Position numbers and translations under genes: made by a program. A stretch of DNA of 64,000 bases, taken from assembly GCF_910594005.1 (NCBI RefSeq), contig NC_057823.1, positions 93,048,015 to 93,112,014 on the forward strand. The letters are read 5' to 3'. Source of the DNA: Cervus elaphus. Taxonomy: Eukaryota > Chordata > Mammalia > Artiodactyla > Cervidae. The notes under the pieces were generated by a model. It saw only the letters and a list, made by a program, of their open reading frames with translations, was not told the origin of the DNA and searched no databases. Position 1 is the stretch's first letter, and each line of letters starts with the position of its first letter. This document shows positions 48,674 to 59,868 of this stretch, piece by piece.

Positions 48674-48869
48674 AGCGCTTCAGTAGTGGCTCAGCTGGTA
48701 AAGAATCCACCTGCAATTCAGGAGACCTGAGTTTGATCCCTGGGTTGGGAAGATCCCCTGGAGAAAGGAACAGATATCCGCTCCAGTATTCTGGCCTGGA
48801 AAGTTCCATGGACTGTTCAGTCCATGGGGTCGCAAAGAGTCGGACACGACTTAGTGACTTTCACTTTTA
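48674..48869 (+). mobile_element. Bov-tA SINE with 9-bp target-site duplication
   Basis: AGCGCTTCAGTAGTGGCTC (head), AAAGAATCCACCTGCAATTC, GATCCCCTGGAGAAAGG, and an end at GACACGACTTAGTGACTTTCAC. GGTATTTAA at 48665-48673 and 48870-48878 is the target-site duplication. Confidence 0.94.
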
Positions 48870-49384
48870 GGTATTTAATATTTTTGTTGTTGCTATGTCT
48901 TATTCCATTACTTCTCAGTGTGAGGAATAAGTGCCTGTTAATTAGCTCAGTCCACCATGTTATAGAACCCAAACTGTATAAATTACATTGATAAATATAG
49001 CATTAGTCTTTAAAACTTAGATATAACAATATGAAAGTTATCTTCAAAGTAATTAATTATGAAAATAGCAGATTCCTCTGAATAATCCTACTATGAGAAA
49101 TTATTTTTAAGAAGTTGGTTTAGTGGAGTTACTAGATTTCTAGTGAAACTATTACAATTATAAATTTTAAGTCATGTTGGATACGAATCACTTGTAATTT
49201 GAAAGTACATTTTTATCATTTAAACTTTTACTTCACTGATCCTATTATAAAATATTTTTTAGAACTTCTCATCCTCTGTCAAACTAAATATAATTGTCAT
49301 CAAGTTCTACCTTATCTATTTACACCTAGAGCCTAAAAAGTATACATAAATTCTCAACCAATCCAAACAGTATTACCTATCCCA
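48870..49384. other. AT-rich intron, nothing recognised
   Basis: No exon or classified repeat was recognised. Confidence 0.45.
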
Positions 49385-49550
49385 GCTGTTCCAGTGTGGT
49401 GCATAACCAGCAGCATTTGCATCACCTCAGATATTCTCATGTACATAAATCCTTAGGCCCCAACCAACCTTCTGAATTAAAACCTGGGATCCGAACAGGG
49501 CAATCTGGTCCAAGAAATCCTCCAGGTGTTTCTGGTGCAAGGTAAAAATT
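49385..49550 (+). repeat. MER5-like hAT DNA transposon remnant
   Basis: CAGTGTGGTGCATAACC, AGCAGCATTTGCATCACC, CTTAGGCCCCAACCAACC, TTCTGAATTAAAACCTGGG and CAGGTGTTTCTGGTGC follow the MER5A order. Confidence 0.6.
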
Positions 49551-49647
49551 TGACTTTATACGGGTTTCCAGACCACAAAAATTTTGACAGTATATACATG
49601 CCAGTCAGTCAAAGCCTTAACAGGAACAGATCAGTGAGGTACCTAAG

Positions 49648-49731
49648 GTGCAAAATTTAAGGAGGCATTCACTCTCTGGGACCTACAAGGAGTGCACATC
49701 CTGAGAGTGAACGACTCCTTAAATTTCACAC
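49648..49731. repeat. Imperfect 31-bp inverted repeat (hairpin), possible DNA-transposon relic
   Basis: GTGCAAAATTTAAGGAGG continues to CACTCTCT (49648-49680). It is mirrored by CTGAGAGTGAACGACTCC and TTAAATTTCACAC (49701-49731), with a 20-nt loop. Most arm positions pair. The family was not identified. Confidence 0.7.
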
Positions 49732-49819
49732 TTGACTACCACTCCTGCAATTAGTAATGAAATGACTTAAGTGTCACCTACTTTCTTTGCCCTTTTTATA
49801 GAGATCAACTAAAATGCCT

Positions 49820-51510
49820 CAGTTCAGTTCAGTTCAGTCACTCAGTTATGTCCAACTCTATGTGACCCCATGGACGGCAGCATGCCAGGCTTCCCTGTCC
49901 ATCACCAACTCCCAGAGCTTGTTCAAAGTCATGTCCACTGAATCAGTGATACCATCCAACCATCTCATCCTGTCATTCCCTTTTCCTCCCGCCTTCAATC
50001 ATTCCCAGGATCAGGGTCTTTTCAAATGAGTCAACTCTTCGCATCAGGTGGCCAAAGTATTAAGTATTGGAGTTTCAGCTTCAGCATCAGTCCTTCCAAT
50101 GAATATTCAGGCCTGATTTCCTTTAGGATGTACCGCTTGGATCTCCTCGCAATCCAAGGGACTCTCAACAGTCTTCTCCAAAACCACAGTTCAAAAGCAT
50201 CAATTCTTCAGTGCTCAGCTTTTTTTAAAGTCCAACTCTCACACCCGTACATGACTATTGGAAAAATCACAGCCTTGACTAGACAGAGGTTTGTCGGCAA
50301 AGTAATGTCTCTGCTTTTTAATATGCTGTCTAGGTTGGTCATAACTTTTCTTCCAAAGAGCAAGCATCTTTTAATTTCATGGCTGCAGTCACCATCTGCA
50401 GTGATTTGGGAGCCCAAGAAAATAAAGTATCTCACTGTTTCCATTATTTCCCCATCTATTTGCCATGAATTGATGGGACCAGATGCCATGATCTTAGTTT
50501 TCTGAATGTTGAGCTTTAAGCCAACTTTTTCACTCTCCTCTTTCACTTTCATCAAGAGGCTCTTTAGTTCTTCTTGGCTTTCTGCCATAAATGTGGTGTC
50601 ATCTGCATATCTGAGGTTACTGATATTTCTCCCGGCAATCCTGATTCCTAACTTTATTTTTTGGGGCTCCAAAATCACTGCAGATGGTGACTGCAGCTAT
50701 GAAATTAAAAGACACTTACTCCTTGGAAGGAAAATTATGACCAACCTAGACAGCATATTAAAAAGCAGAGACATTACTTTGTCAACAAAGGTCTGTCTAG
50801 TCAAGGCTATGGTTTTTCCTGTAGTCATGTATGGATGTGAGAGTTGGACTATAAAGAAAGTTGAGCACAGAAGAATTGATGTTTTTGAACTGTGGTTTTG
50901 GAGAAGATTCTTGAGAGTCCCTTGGACTGCAAGGAGATCCAACCAGTCCATCCTAAAGGAAATCAATCCTGGGTATTCATTGGAAGGACTGATGTTAAAG
51001 CTGAGACTCCAATATTTTGGCCACCTGATGCGAAGAGCTGACTCATTTGAAAAGACCCTGATGCTGGGAAAGATTGAAGGCAGGAGGAGAAGGGGACGAC
51101 AGAGGATGAGATGTTAGATGGCATCACCGACTCAATGGACATGAGTTTGGGTAAACTCCGGGAGTTGGTGATGGACAGGGAGGCCTGGTGTGCTGCGGTT
51201 CATGGGGTCGCAAAGAGTTGGACACGACTGAGTGACTGAACTGAACTGAACTGAACTGAATCCTGATTCCAGCTTGTGCTTCATCCAGTCCAGCATTTCC
51301 CATGATGTACTCCGCATATAAATAAGCAGGGTGACAATATACAGCCTTGATATACTCCTTTCCCAATTTGGAACCAGTCTGTTGGTCCATGTCCAGTTCT
51401 AACTGTTGCTTCTTCACCTGCAGACAGATTTCTCGGGAGGCAGGTCAGGTGGTCTGGTATTCCCATCTTTTAAGAATTTTCCACAGTCTGTTGTGATCCA
51501 CACAGTACTT
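49820..51510 (-). mobile_element. BovB LINE (outer), inverted, split by a second BovB
   Basis: The reverse complement gives the BovB tail (ACTGAACTGAACTGAAC near 49830), 3' UTR, ORF2 C-terminus (SQITADGDCSHEIKRCLL, VMYGCESWTLKKAEH) and the YADD region (NLRYADDTTFMA). The element is interrupted at 50648 and resumes at 51271 (AGCTTGTGCTTCATCC) with RT-domain sequence further 5' (YQGCILSPC). It ends near the FD motif region at about 51510. Frameshifts make it inactive. Confidence 0.95.
50649..51258 (+). mobile_element. BovB LINE (inner), inserted into the outer BovB with 12-bp target-site duplication
   Basis: This 610-bp 5'-truncated BovB is in plus orientation. It starts in ORF2 (FIFWGSKITADGDCSYEIK) and runs through VMYGCESWTIKKVEHR, LQYFGHLMRR and the 3' UTR to a CTGAA-repeat tail. 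AATCCTGATTCC is found at 50637-50648 and 51259-51270, an exact duplication of the outer BovB's own sequence. The insertion is therefore younger than the outer copy. Confidence 0.97.
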
Positions 51511-52170
51511 GGCTATATGAGACACGCTTTTATACTCCAAGTAATATATTGCAATATTATGCATTGAAGATTGCTAAGCACTGAAAATAATAGCTATGGC
51601 AACCTGAGAAGCAACTGGGGATTTATCAAATATGTAGTATTCCTCCAACATGAAACCTTAATACATTTTTAATAATAAAATTCTTAAGTATCTAAACTGC
51701 AAGGATTGGATTATCTGTAGTTTCCAAACTGTGACTCATGGAGTCCAAGGGTCAGGGAAGAAATCTCAGGGGCTATTGTGGAGGTGGTGTCAGCCTTCAC
51801 TTCAGCTTCTACCAAAGTGACTCCAGAGATTCAAACACAAGTTTTGTTTTGTTTTTTACAAAACAGTCCACTTAGAGGCAGGGTTCTACTATTGGGAAAA
51901 AGTTTTAACCTTACCATTATATGACTCCTATTTGGGGACCTTTAATATTATACTAAAAATCTGCAAGGGATATAGCATAAATATATTAACACTGAGTAGA
52001 GATAATATTGTCTGGCCTGCAAAATATCAGAATTTACTTCAGTTGTGATATGAAAATTGACAGACCATGGAAAATAGAACAGTGGCTCCCTGCCTTTCAT
52101 AAACTACAGAAACATTTCTTAAATCATTTTAGAAAAAAAGATCAAAAAATAAAAACAAGCAGGGCAGGGG
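51511..52170. other. Intron, nothing recognised
   Basis: No exon or classified repeat was recognised. Confidence 0.45.
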
Positions 52171-52367
52171 CTGCTGCTGCTGCTGCTAAGTCACTTCAGT
52201 CGTGTCCGACCCCATAGACGGCAGCCCACCAGGCTCCCCCATCCCTGGGATTCTCCAGGCAAGAACACTGGAGTGGGTTGCCATTTCCTTCTCCAATGCA
52301 TGAGAGTGAAAAGTGAAAGGGAAGTCACTCAGTCGTGTCCGACTCTTAGCGACCCCATGGACTTCAG
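52171..52367 (-). mobile_element. Bov-A2 SINE, inverted
   Basis: A CTGCTGCTGCTGCTAAG start, TCACTTCAGTCGTGTCCG, CCCACCAGGCTCCCCC, TGGAGTGGGTTGCC, then a second Bov-A unit beginning AGTGAAAAGTGAAAGGG and TCACTCAGTCGTGTCCGAC. The dimeric arrangement is that of Bov-A2, and the second unit is cut short. AGGGCAGGGG (52161-52170) and AGGGCCGGGG (52368-52377) may be a decayed target-site duplication. Confidence 0.9.
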
Positions 52368-52377
52368 AGGGCCGGGG

Positions 52378-54428
52378 CTAATCTCATTTAAAAGTAAAAA
52401 TGAGACAGCGCCTTTCTCCCAATTAGTCTTCCTCTTCCTGCTTTTCCTAAAAGTCCATCGTTTCCCCTACCTGTCTTACCCTGCAACCACACACAAACAT
52501 GAAGCAGCCCACGAAGAATTACCAGAGAAGTACCATGAAAAAGCAAAGCTGAAGTAATACAAATCACTTCATCTAAATTAAAAAGAGATAACCATTTTTA
52601 AATGTTCATCATGTAGAAAGTTACCAGAATGAAGTTCATAAAATCGAGAATAAAATACATAATCTGAACTTTTCAAAGTATACAACATAAACACTAAATA
52701 TGAAAGAACTCTGAAATCAGCTGATTTTTTTCAAGCAATTATGAGTTGCTCTGATTGAGAAAAGCAGAAAAAAGTCAAGACAACGAAATGCCGTAACCCC
52801 TCCAATTATATTTCTACTTAAAAGAACGAAATGACTGACTGTTCTAACGAAACTTCCTCCCTCTTGTATGGGATCTCAACAGATAGTTTGTTCAAAGGTA
52901 TTTGAGATGGTTTTCTCTGTACTCTTTCACTTCAAAAAACCTTATACAAGAACATTTTGGGATGGGAATGGCTTAGTTATCTACTAGCACAGACAATATA
53001 ACTTACATAAAATATTTCACCAAGCACTCATTTGTACAAATATCTGATTTGCTTTACTAAATTATATATTCAAGTATTCACTGAATTGTGATCACATTTC
53101 ATATAAAGTGTTCTTAAAATACATTGACAGGATCTGTTCCAAACATAAACTAATATGCCAGAGAGTAAGTTCATTTCACTATTCATAACCTGAAATATAA
53201 AAGTTTAATAACAAATTAAGTGAATTACTTAAAAATAAACTAAATTTATTTTAGTTACTTATATTCTAATTAAAAAACACACCATTGAAGTTTGCAACCA
53301 ATCAAAAGTGATATCTTTGGTTCTTTGCATGTCTCAGGAGACTGAAACAAAATATACAATTCAGCTATGAAATTCTACTTGCAGCATTTTAAGTGTCTCA
53401 AAATCTATTAACAAAATATTCTTTAGGAGCTGAGCTGGGCTTTAATCTTATCACTTCAGAGTTAACAAGTAAGAAACATATCTTTCACCTTTGCATTCAT
53501 TAGTGTATCAAATGATTCCTTACCTATTTTAATTACAAAAATAATGTAGCTCTAATAAAGCATACATGGACACATATATTCCTAAACAACTTTACATTCC
53601 TATATTAAACTTTCATAAGTAAAGATGCCATTTTATTTTTTTTCTGAAGAAAACGTCTACTCATATGTGAAAGAAAACCAACTTTGCAAAGTTTAACTAT
53701 TCATTGGAGAACTTAAGAATGCAAGAGTAAAACAAATCGCCAAAAATGAAGATGTGACAAAGCGAGGTCAGAAAAAGCAGTTTCACAACCACAGGAAAGA
53801 AAGCCTGGAACACAATTTTAAAATACCAACTTCTGAAAAGTTTGAATTCAAGTAAGAATAAAATAATTCAGTAAATACTACCATTTACCATCTTGTGTCT
53901 GTCTTATTCTTAAGCATGGTATTTGTGGGTTCTCAAGAGTTTTTATTTATTTATTTTTAAAGACAGAAAAATGCTGTTACTCCAACTCTTTTTTTAAAAG
54001 AATAAAATATTACTTTAATGTAGCAGGTTTCCTTTAGTTTCTAACTTCACTAAATGAGGTAGGCGAAGATTTATAAAAGCAGTCATATTTTTTTCAGAAG
54101 TATTTTCAGTAATACTGGTATTTTAATACTGGTATTTAGTACTGGTATTTTAAAGTGATATTTCATGTAATAAGAAACAAAAAATTAGAACTGAAAATAC
54201 TCATTTCAAATACATTATCTAAATCATTGTACATTGAAAATGTCTTTTTATTTTTTGCTGTAACTGCAAAATAATGCAGAATAATCTTTCACTACAAGTA
54301 AAATAATAACAATTTAAAGATAAGACTATGTTTAGCAAAGATTTTTTAAAAGACATGATAAAATAATTTATAACACATAATAAAACAGCTATAAAATGCC
54401 AAAAATATATAAAGGAAATTGCACTTAC
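52378..54428. other. ARB2A: Intron downstream of the 64-codon ARB2A exon
   Basis: AT-rich. No repeat family was recognised apart from a small tandem repeat at 54111-54151. Confidence 0.5.
54111..54151 (+). repeat. Three-copy 14-bp tandem repeat
   Basis: AATACTGGTATTTT, AATACTGGTATTT and AGTACTGGTATTTT in direct succession. Confidence 0.9.
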
Positions 54429-54620
54429 ATCCATAGCTCTCTTAATAAAAGGGATCTGTGTGCCACTGTCCAGATCTTCATTTATAATAAGCCTTCTAGC
54501 CCACTGACCTGCCCTGACAACACCACTACCATGAATTAAAACCATCAGTTTCTGTGGATTTGTCAAAGCATCCTCACTCATAAAGATAAAACTCTTTGGT
54601 TCACTTTCAGTGGCATCTAC
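54429..54620 (-). CDS. ARB2A: ARB2A internal coding exon, 64 codons, start of the Arb2 domain
   Basis: On the minus strand 192 nt are open and encode 64 residues, from VDATESEPKSF to PFIKRAMD. The acceptor is TTTTTTTTAATTACAG|GTA and the donor is GAT|GTAAGT. Both boundaries are phase 0. Residues 24-34 (KLMVLIHGSGV) contain the HGSG motif that resembles the oxyanion-loop motif of alpha/beta hydrolases and begins the Arb2 fold; AGQWARRLI follows at residues 37-45. The peptide agrees with the FAM172A proteins I remember almost residue for residue, so strong purifying selection is likely. The upstream partner exon ends …KKISIP at 59803, and the codons join cleanly across the 5.2-kb intron. Beyond the donor the reading frame runs on into intron and must not be taken as protein. 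The next downstream exon (expected to begin near EGYGV) was not found. Confidence 0.95.
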
Positions 54621-54914
54621 CTGTAATTAAAAAAAATTAAATAATAAATAAATGTTTTCTGATCATAGACACGAGTGAGAAAACAACTAGTGGTTAATAC
54701 AAATTATAGAACAGCTGTTACAGAATTATAGAACTAAAAAAACTTTAAAATAAAATTAAAATATTCATTAGAGATTAACACTTACATATAAGGTAGAGAA
54801 GCAAAAAGACATGATGGTAATTAAAATATAAAAATATGGAAAAGAATACTGGAAATATGTCTTTCTCCATTGCTACTGTATATCAGTATTATATTATCAT
54901 TACAAAAAAGAATA
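54621..54914. other. ARB2A: ARB2A intron, nothing recognised
   Basis: AT-rich sequence directly upstream (in gene direction) of the 64-codon exon, with its pyrimidine tract on the minus strand at about 54623-54650. Confidence 0.6.
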
Positions 54915-55095
54915 ATTTTAAGTGCTTCCTATAACCTAGATATTATGCTAAATGTTTTTAAAACACTATTTCAACTAATCACAATTCTATTAAGGTGGGG
55001 CTATTATTATATTTGTTTATAGATGAAGAAGTTGAGGCCTGGAGAGTTTAAATAACTCGCCCAAATCACACAGCGATTAAGCCTATAAGTCATAA
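54915..55095 (+). repeat. MIR SINE
   Basis: TTTAAGTGCTTCCTATAACC, TTATAGATGAAGAAGTTGAGG, CTCGCCCAAATCACACAGCG and ATTAAGCCTATAAGTC follow MIR in plus order. Confidence 0.78.
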
Positions 55096-55884
55096 CAGAA
55101 ATATGCTGCATCTAAAATAAACAGAAAACCCAATCGGAGAATACACATATTGGAAAACCACATATTAGTGAGGAAAACTACTAAGCTTTTAACAAACGTA
55201 GGAAAGGGAACTATTTAAAAATTCAAACACCAACTGTTCTATGTAAATAGACTTTGACATTTTATCCAGTGTGTGAACACAGGATTATATAACAAATACT
55301 TTGTGAAATAATACTATCTGTATACTTTGATAACCTTATGCACTAGTTACTGATAGAATGAAAAGTGAATATTTTTAGTTATTTTGATTATACATACTAT
55401 TTAGGTTTAAACTAGATTCAGATTTCAAAGAGGGAGAGACTTTTCGAGAAGGATAACTTCCCAGTCTTTTAGTGCGTATGTCATGCCATGCCCCATCATT
55501 CTCATCAGCAGTGGCAAGTAACAATGAATGGTAGACTTTGTGTGACCAGGTCAGAGCCAGAAGTTAAAATCTTGACAGGTGAGGATGATAAACACATCCT
55601 CAAATAGAGAAGGTCAATTCATATGCTGGGCAATGCAATAGCACCTCACTTCATCAACAGTATATATTCATAAAATTATCAAAATAACAAAGAAAAAAAT
55701 CAATGCCATTAAATGCCCTAGATTCCAAACGGGCCCAGTCACTACTTCTGGGACAAGAAAAAAATTAAAATCTCTGTACTTCTAAAACAATCAGATTGGT
55801 CAGATTGCTGAGCCACCTGTGTACACACAGCACAAAAGGTAATTATTTTAGCAAGAAGGGCAGGGCCACAGGCTTAAGAAAAAA
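55096..55884. other. ARB2A: ARB2A intron, nothing recognised
   Basis: No exon or classified repeat was recognised. Confidence 0.5.
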
Positions 55885-56160
55885 ATGCATCTTCTCAGTG
55901 AGGCCTTCTCTGACCACTCCATTTAAACACTTCCCGAAGAATTCTCTACTATCAACCTCTGTTTTATTTTCCTCCATAGCATATAATGCAACCTAATATG
56001 CTTGACTTTATACCTGTTTGTATGTTTGTGTATTAACCATCTATTCCCTCTACTAAAGTACAGGAAGGCATAGACCTGTGTCTCCAGTATATTACCAAAT
56101 GTATAGAAGAAAGGCTGGCACATTGTAGCCACTGAGTTATACAAGAATGAATAAACTTGT
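55885..56160 (+). mobile_element. L2 LINE 3' end
   Basis: TCAGTGAGGCCTTCTCTGAC, ACCACTCCATTTAAAC, CTCTGTTTTATTTTCCTCC, ATAGCATATAATGC, GTGTCTCCAGTATATTACC, GGCTGGCACATTGTAG and GAATGAATAAAC follow the L2 3' end in plus order. Confidence 0.85.
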
Positions 56161-57284
56161 GGACTAAAGAATCTTAAATCAAGCCTCACCAGTGACTTCC
56201 TTTAGATAAAGGGCATTTAACTAAACAATGTGTCCTCTTAACTTGGTTATAATACTTGACTGGTTCAGAAAGCATAAATGAAAGATTAAACTAATGCATG
56301 ATTACAGAGAATTTTAAAAGAGCTACACAATGCTTAGAATCAAAATGACATAACTATATCTTTATTAGTAGTAATTAACTGACATAAGAGAAGTAGGAAG
56401 TACAACACTACCACATGTGATGTCTAGAATAAACAAATTACTATAATAACAATAGATATGACTGAAGTCATAGAGGAAGAAAAGTGGATGGGAGACAGAG
56501 CAAACCAAATCTGAGAAGAAAAACTCCCTTTTACCTAGGAACATTATAAGAGAACAGAGGAATCATTCAGTTAAAACAGCTTGAAAAAAGAAAGAAAACG
56601 GTAATAAGAACAAAAGAAAAATGAAAAGGCAAAACTGTCAGTGAATAATAAAACAAAGACCACAGAGGTTTCCAGTCATTCATTTACCAAAATGTCTAAA
56701 TAGGTGCAAATAAGAGAGTCTCTTAAAGTCAGTGAGGCCTTAATGGATCCTGGAATATATGGAAATGGACATCTGTTTATCTTAATGAAAAAAAAAAAAA
56801 AACCCTAGCTATAGACTTTCTAAAAGGTGCTGACCACTGTTCCTTTTTTCTATCCTACTAAATAAGTCCCCTGAAACTAGGCACCTCAGTCAGTTTTTAA
56901 AGGTGGAATTAAATTCCACAGTAAACACTTTAAAATTGGAAGGGTACTTATTTTCTGAAGATAAACATGATTTTTTTATGATACTGTTCAAGAATTTTTT
57001 AAGGGAAGGGGCAACAAATAAAAATTTACCTGAACATGCAAATACACTGATTTTAAAAATATCAGAACATTAGATGATTTAAGGAAAAAAATGAACAATA
57101 TAATAGTATTAATGATAAAGGAGGAAAAGCGGTATTTAAGGCGGTAATTGAATAATATTCATCTCAAAATAATGCAGAACTCTGATTCTGCAGTTGATCA
57201 TTTACTCTAAAGTTATTGCTAATTTAAAATAGAAAAATATCTATATGAATAAAATAAAGTTTTCTTCATTAAGTCTTTCTCTCT
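56161..57284. other. ARB2A: ARB2A intron, nothing recognised
   Basis: AT-rich with an A15-class run near 56789. No exon or repeat family was recognised. Confidence 0.5.
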
Positions 57285-57418
57285 CTCTTTTTTTTTTAAC
57301 TTTCTGGCTGCATCTCATGGCATGGATGTGTGGATCTTAGCACTTTGACCAGGGAGCGAAAGCACGCCCCCTGTATTCTAAGCAGAACCTTAACCACTGG
57401 ACCACCAGGGAAATCCCT
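57285..57418 (-). mobile_element. CHR-type tRNA-derived SINE, inverted
   Basis: A T-run, TTTCTGGCTGCATCTCATGG, GACCAGGGAGCGAAAGC, ACCTTAACCACTGGACC and ACCAGGGAAATCCC form the reversed CHR pattern. Confidence 0.85.
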
Positions 57419-58769
57419 AACTTAAGTTTGGGATGTTTTGTTTTGAAATGACTGTTCCGATGCCATTTATCTTCTAATAATGGTAATTTACTAAGATGAG
57501 CTTTCATTAAGGAAAACACAAAAGGTCATTCCAGTGTACCACCTCTATTATAGACAAATCAATGTCTAAGACCAATTGGTCAGTGAGCCTACACCAAACA
57601 GTTCCTTGCAGTTAACAGTTCATTTTGGGATATTTATGAAAATCACTAATTCTGAAGTTTATTTAAATATGATTGAATAAATCAAATGAAAATCTGTAGT
57701 TAAGTTAACTCACGTATCCAACATTCTACACAAGAGTGAAAAACTAAAATTGAGAATATTTTGTACCTATTTATGTGAGGTGGAGAGTGAACGTGATCAT
57801 GTTTACATGGAGAGCCATGATCATGACCTTTACTATCAAATCATGGGCTTCTACAGAGTAGTATCAATTAAAAAGAATTATTTCCTCATTAAATATTTCA
57901 ACTATAAAACTAAAACTCAGTTCATCATCAGTAAAAGAAAAAAAAATTTGGTGGTCTTTCTTTAGAAAAAAAAATGACTGAACTAAAGAATAAACCCTAC
58001 TCTCACTGCTAGCTTTGGGATTTAAGAGAACTCAGGAGAAAACTAATACTTAGGAAAGAAAAATTTCATAATTATATAAAATATGTTATGATAACTTAAG
58101 GACAGATTAATTTTCTAAAATAAAAAAAAAATGTTTCCTTTTTATTTATAAAATTAGGAAATCTTTCCTAACCAAAAATGGACATAATGGTTGTTACAGA
58201 TCTCATACAATGAAAAGCTTTCTCTGTGTAATGTTAGATTTAAATTTAAATAAGAGGAAAATAATTCAAGTCCTTCTAAATCTAATCTCAGGCTTTCTAC
58301 ACAAAAATGAAATAATTATGTAACATGACAGATATGGCCAATTATCTCCTAATTTGTTCTAGAAACCCAGGGAATTAAACTGGGTTTAAAGGTTCAATGG
58401 AACTAGAAGTATTGCAAAGTTAAAGGACTCAATACTAATTAATTGTGCTGTAACAATGGATTAACCTAAGGCTCCTTAAATATCATTCGTCAGAAGTTTC
58501 AAAAGAAATAGAGTTAACAAAAAAAGGAGACTGGACAAAGTGACAAAATTCTACCTTGACTTTCCAGAAGACCAAATTCAACATATAGTTTTAATAGAGT
58601 GAGACACTAGACCTAAAGTCAAAAACAAAACAAGAGGTTTGAATCCAGAAAACGACTTTTACATTCACTCTCAAAAAAAGTACTAAAATCTTGGTTTTCA
58701 CATAAGTCAAAAGGAAAGTTTTCAAATAAACAAGTGTTGGCCTAGTGATTACATAGAATAGTACTGCAT
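57419..58769. other. ARB2A: ARB2A intron, nothing recognised
   Basis: AT-rich sequence. No exon or classified repeat was recognised. Confidence 0.5.
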
Positions 58770-58845
58770 TCATTAGTATATCACTAGCACATAGAACAGT
58801 GCCTGACACCCTAAAATAAATATTTGTTGAATGAATGAATAAGTT
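58770..58845 (+). mobile_element. L2 LINE, extreme 3' end
   Basis: CACTAGCACATAGAACAGTG, CCTGACACCC and AATAAATATTTGTTGAATG, AATGAATAAG are the L2 terminus, including its short 3' repeats. Confidence 0.8.
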
Positions 58846-59802
58846 AATAAACAACAATATGACCTAGTACTTGAGGTTATCTTAGAAAATTAAATATAAA
58901 ATAGAGATCTTTTTAAAAAATCAACCTATGTAAGTGATTTGGGAGGATGGGAGTATTAAGAAACTCTAAAATCCTCCACTTGATAGTAGAATAACACTAC
59001 CCAAAGAATTTTAGAACTTCACGCAAAATTTCATGTAAACTAAATTATCAATATTCTAAGTTTTGTGCCTTAAATAAATTATTTTCATGAAGTCTTTGAG
59101 GTTCATAAAGATTGTAAAAATCAGAGAACTGTCTGGGACAGTAAAGATCATCTAGTCTAGTCTACCATCATCTCACACATAAAATTATTATTTCTCCATT
59201 CAAAAGCTTAATATTTCATACTGTACAAAACAAAAAAGTTTCTCTCTGAGAAACTGAATTTGAGAACAAATTTCAAACATTTTCATTCTGAAATGGCAAA
59301 ATGTGCAAAATTTAAAAAAAAAGACTTCCACTAAAAAGCAAAGGAGTAGTGTTATCAAACAGGAGTAAATCTGAGGATGTTCAGAGGAAATATGACAGAA
59401 ATGAAACATATAATTTAAAATAATCAAGAAATAATTAAAATGATAGTCAACGTCTAATACAAGAAAGAGCACATAGGTTTACTTCAAATAAACATGTAAA
59501 AATAAATTATACCAATGAAATGAGAAAGGGTAGAGGAAAGAGTAGTTCTTTCGTGACATCACTTTCAAAAAAGACTGGAAATCAGTATTTCTTTTCTTTA
59601 CACTAAAGAATATTACTTTTTAAGAACTATTATACACAATGAGATGAAGTATAATGACAGGCATTTAATATTATCTTTATCAATATCAAAACATAAGGAT
59701 CCTAACATTTAAACTTATCACAGTTAATCTAAAACAAAAGTTTTCTTCTGAATTGAAGATATTTTATTTGGAAATATAAATACTTTTAAAAATTGGACTT
59801 AC
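58846..59802. other. ARB2A: ARB2A intron, nothing recognised
   Basis: AT-rich sequence up to the donor of the 22-codon exon. Confidence 0.5.
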
Positions 59803-59868
59803 TGGAATAGATATTTTTTTCAAATTACAGTCCTTTTCCAGAAGCTCATATACGTACTTTGTGATGAT
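59803..59868 (-). CDS. ARB2A: ARB2A internal coding exon, 22 codons
   Basis: On the minus strand the sequence reads IITKYVYELLEKDC and then NLKKISIP. It is bounded by a pyrimidine-rich acceptor (…TTTCTACTTAG) and a consensus donor (CCA|GTAAGT). It is 66 nt long and both boundaries fall between codons (phase 0-0). The peptide matches my memory of the FAM172A segment just before the Arb2 core, with a few substitutions. It joins directly to the VDATESEPKSF start of the next exon at 54620. ARB2A is a nuclear and cytoplasmic protein of the Arb2 family, reported to act with Argonaute-2 and chromatin factors in co-transcriptional regulation of splicing. Because the exon is a multiple of three and symmetric, skipping it would keep the frame. 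The exon lies in AT-rich intron without repeats immediately around it. Confidence 0.88.

Noticed and set aside
23564..52367. tRNA-like sequences in many places
   Set aside because: They are the heads of Bov-tA and CHR SINEs, with SINE bodies attached, and are not functional tRNA genes.
54219..54428. Extension of the 64-codon exon frame to a longer ORF (VSAISFIYF…)
   Set aside because: This is translation past the GTAAGT donor into the intron.
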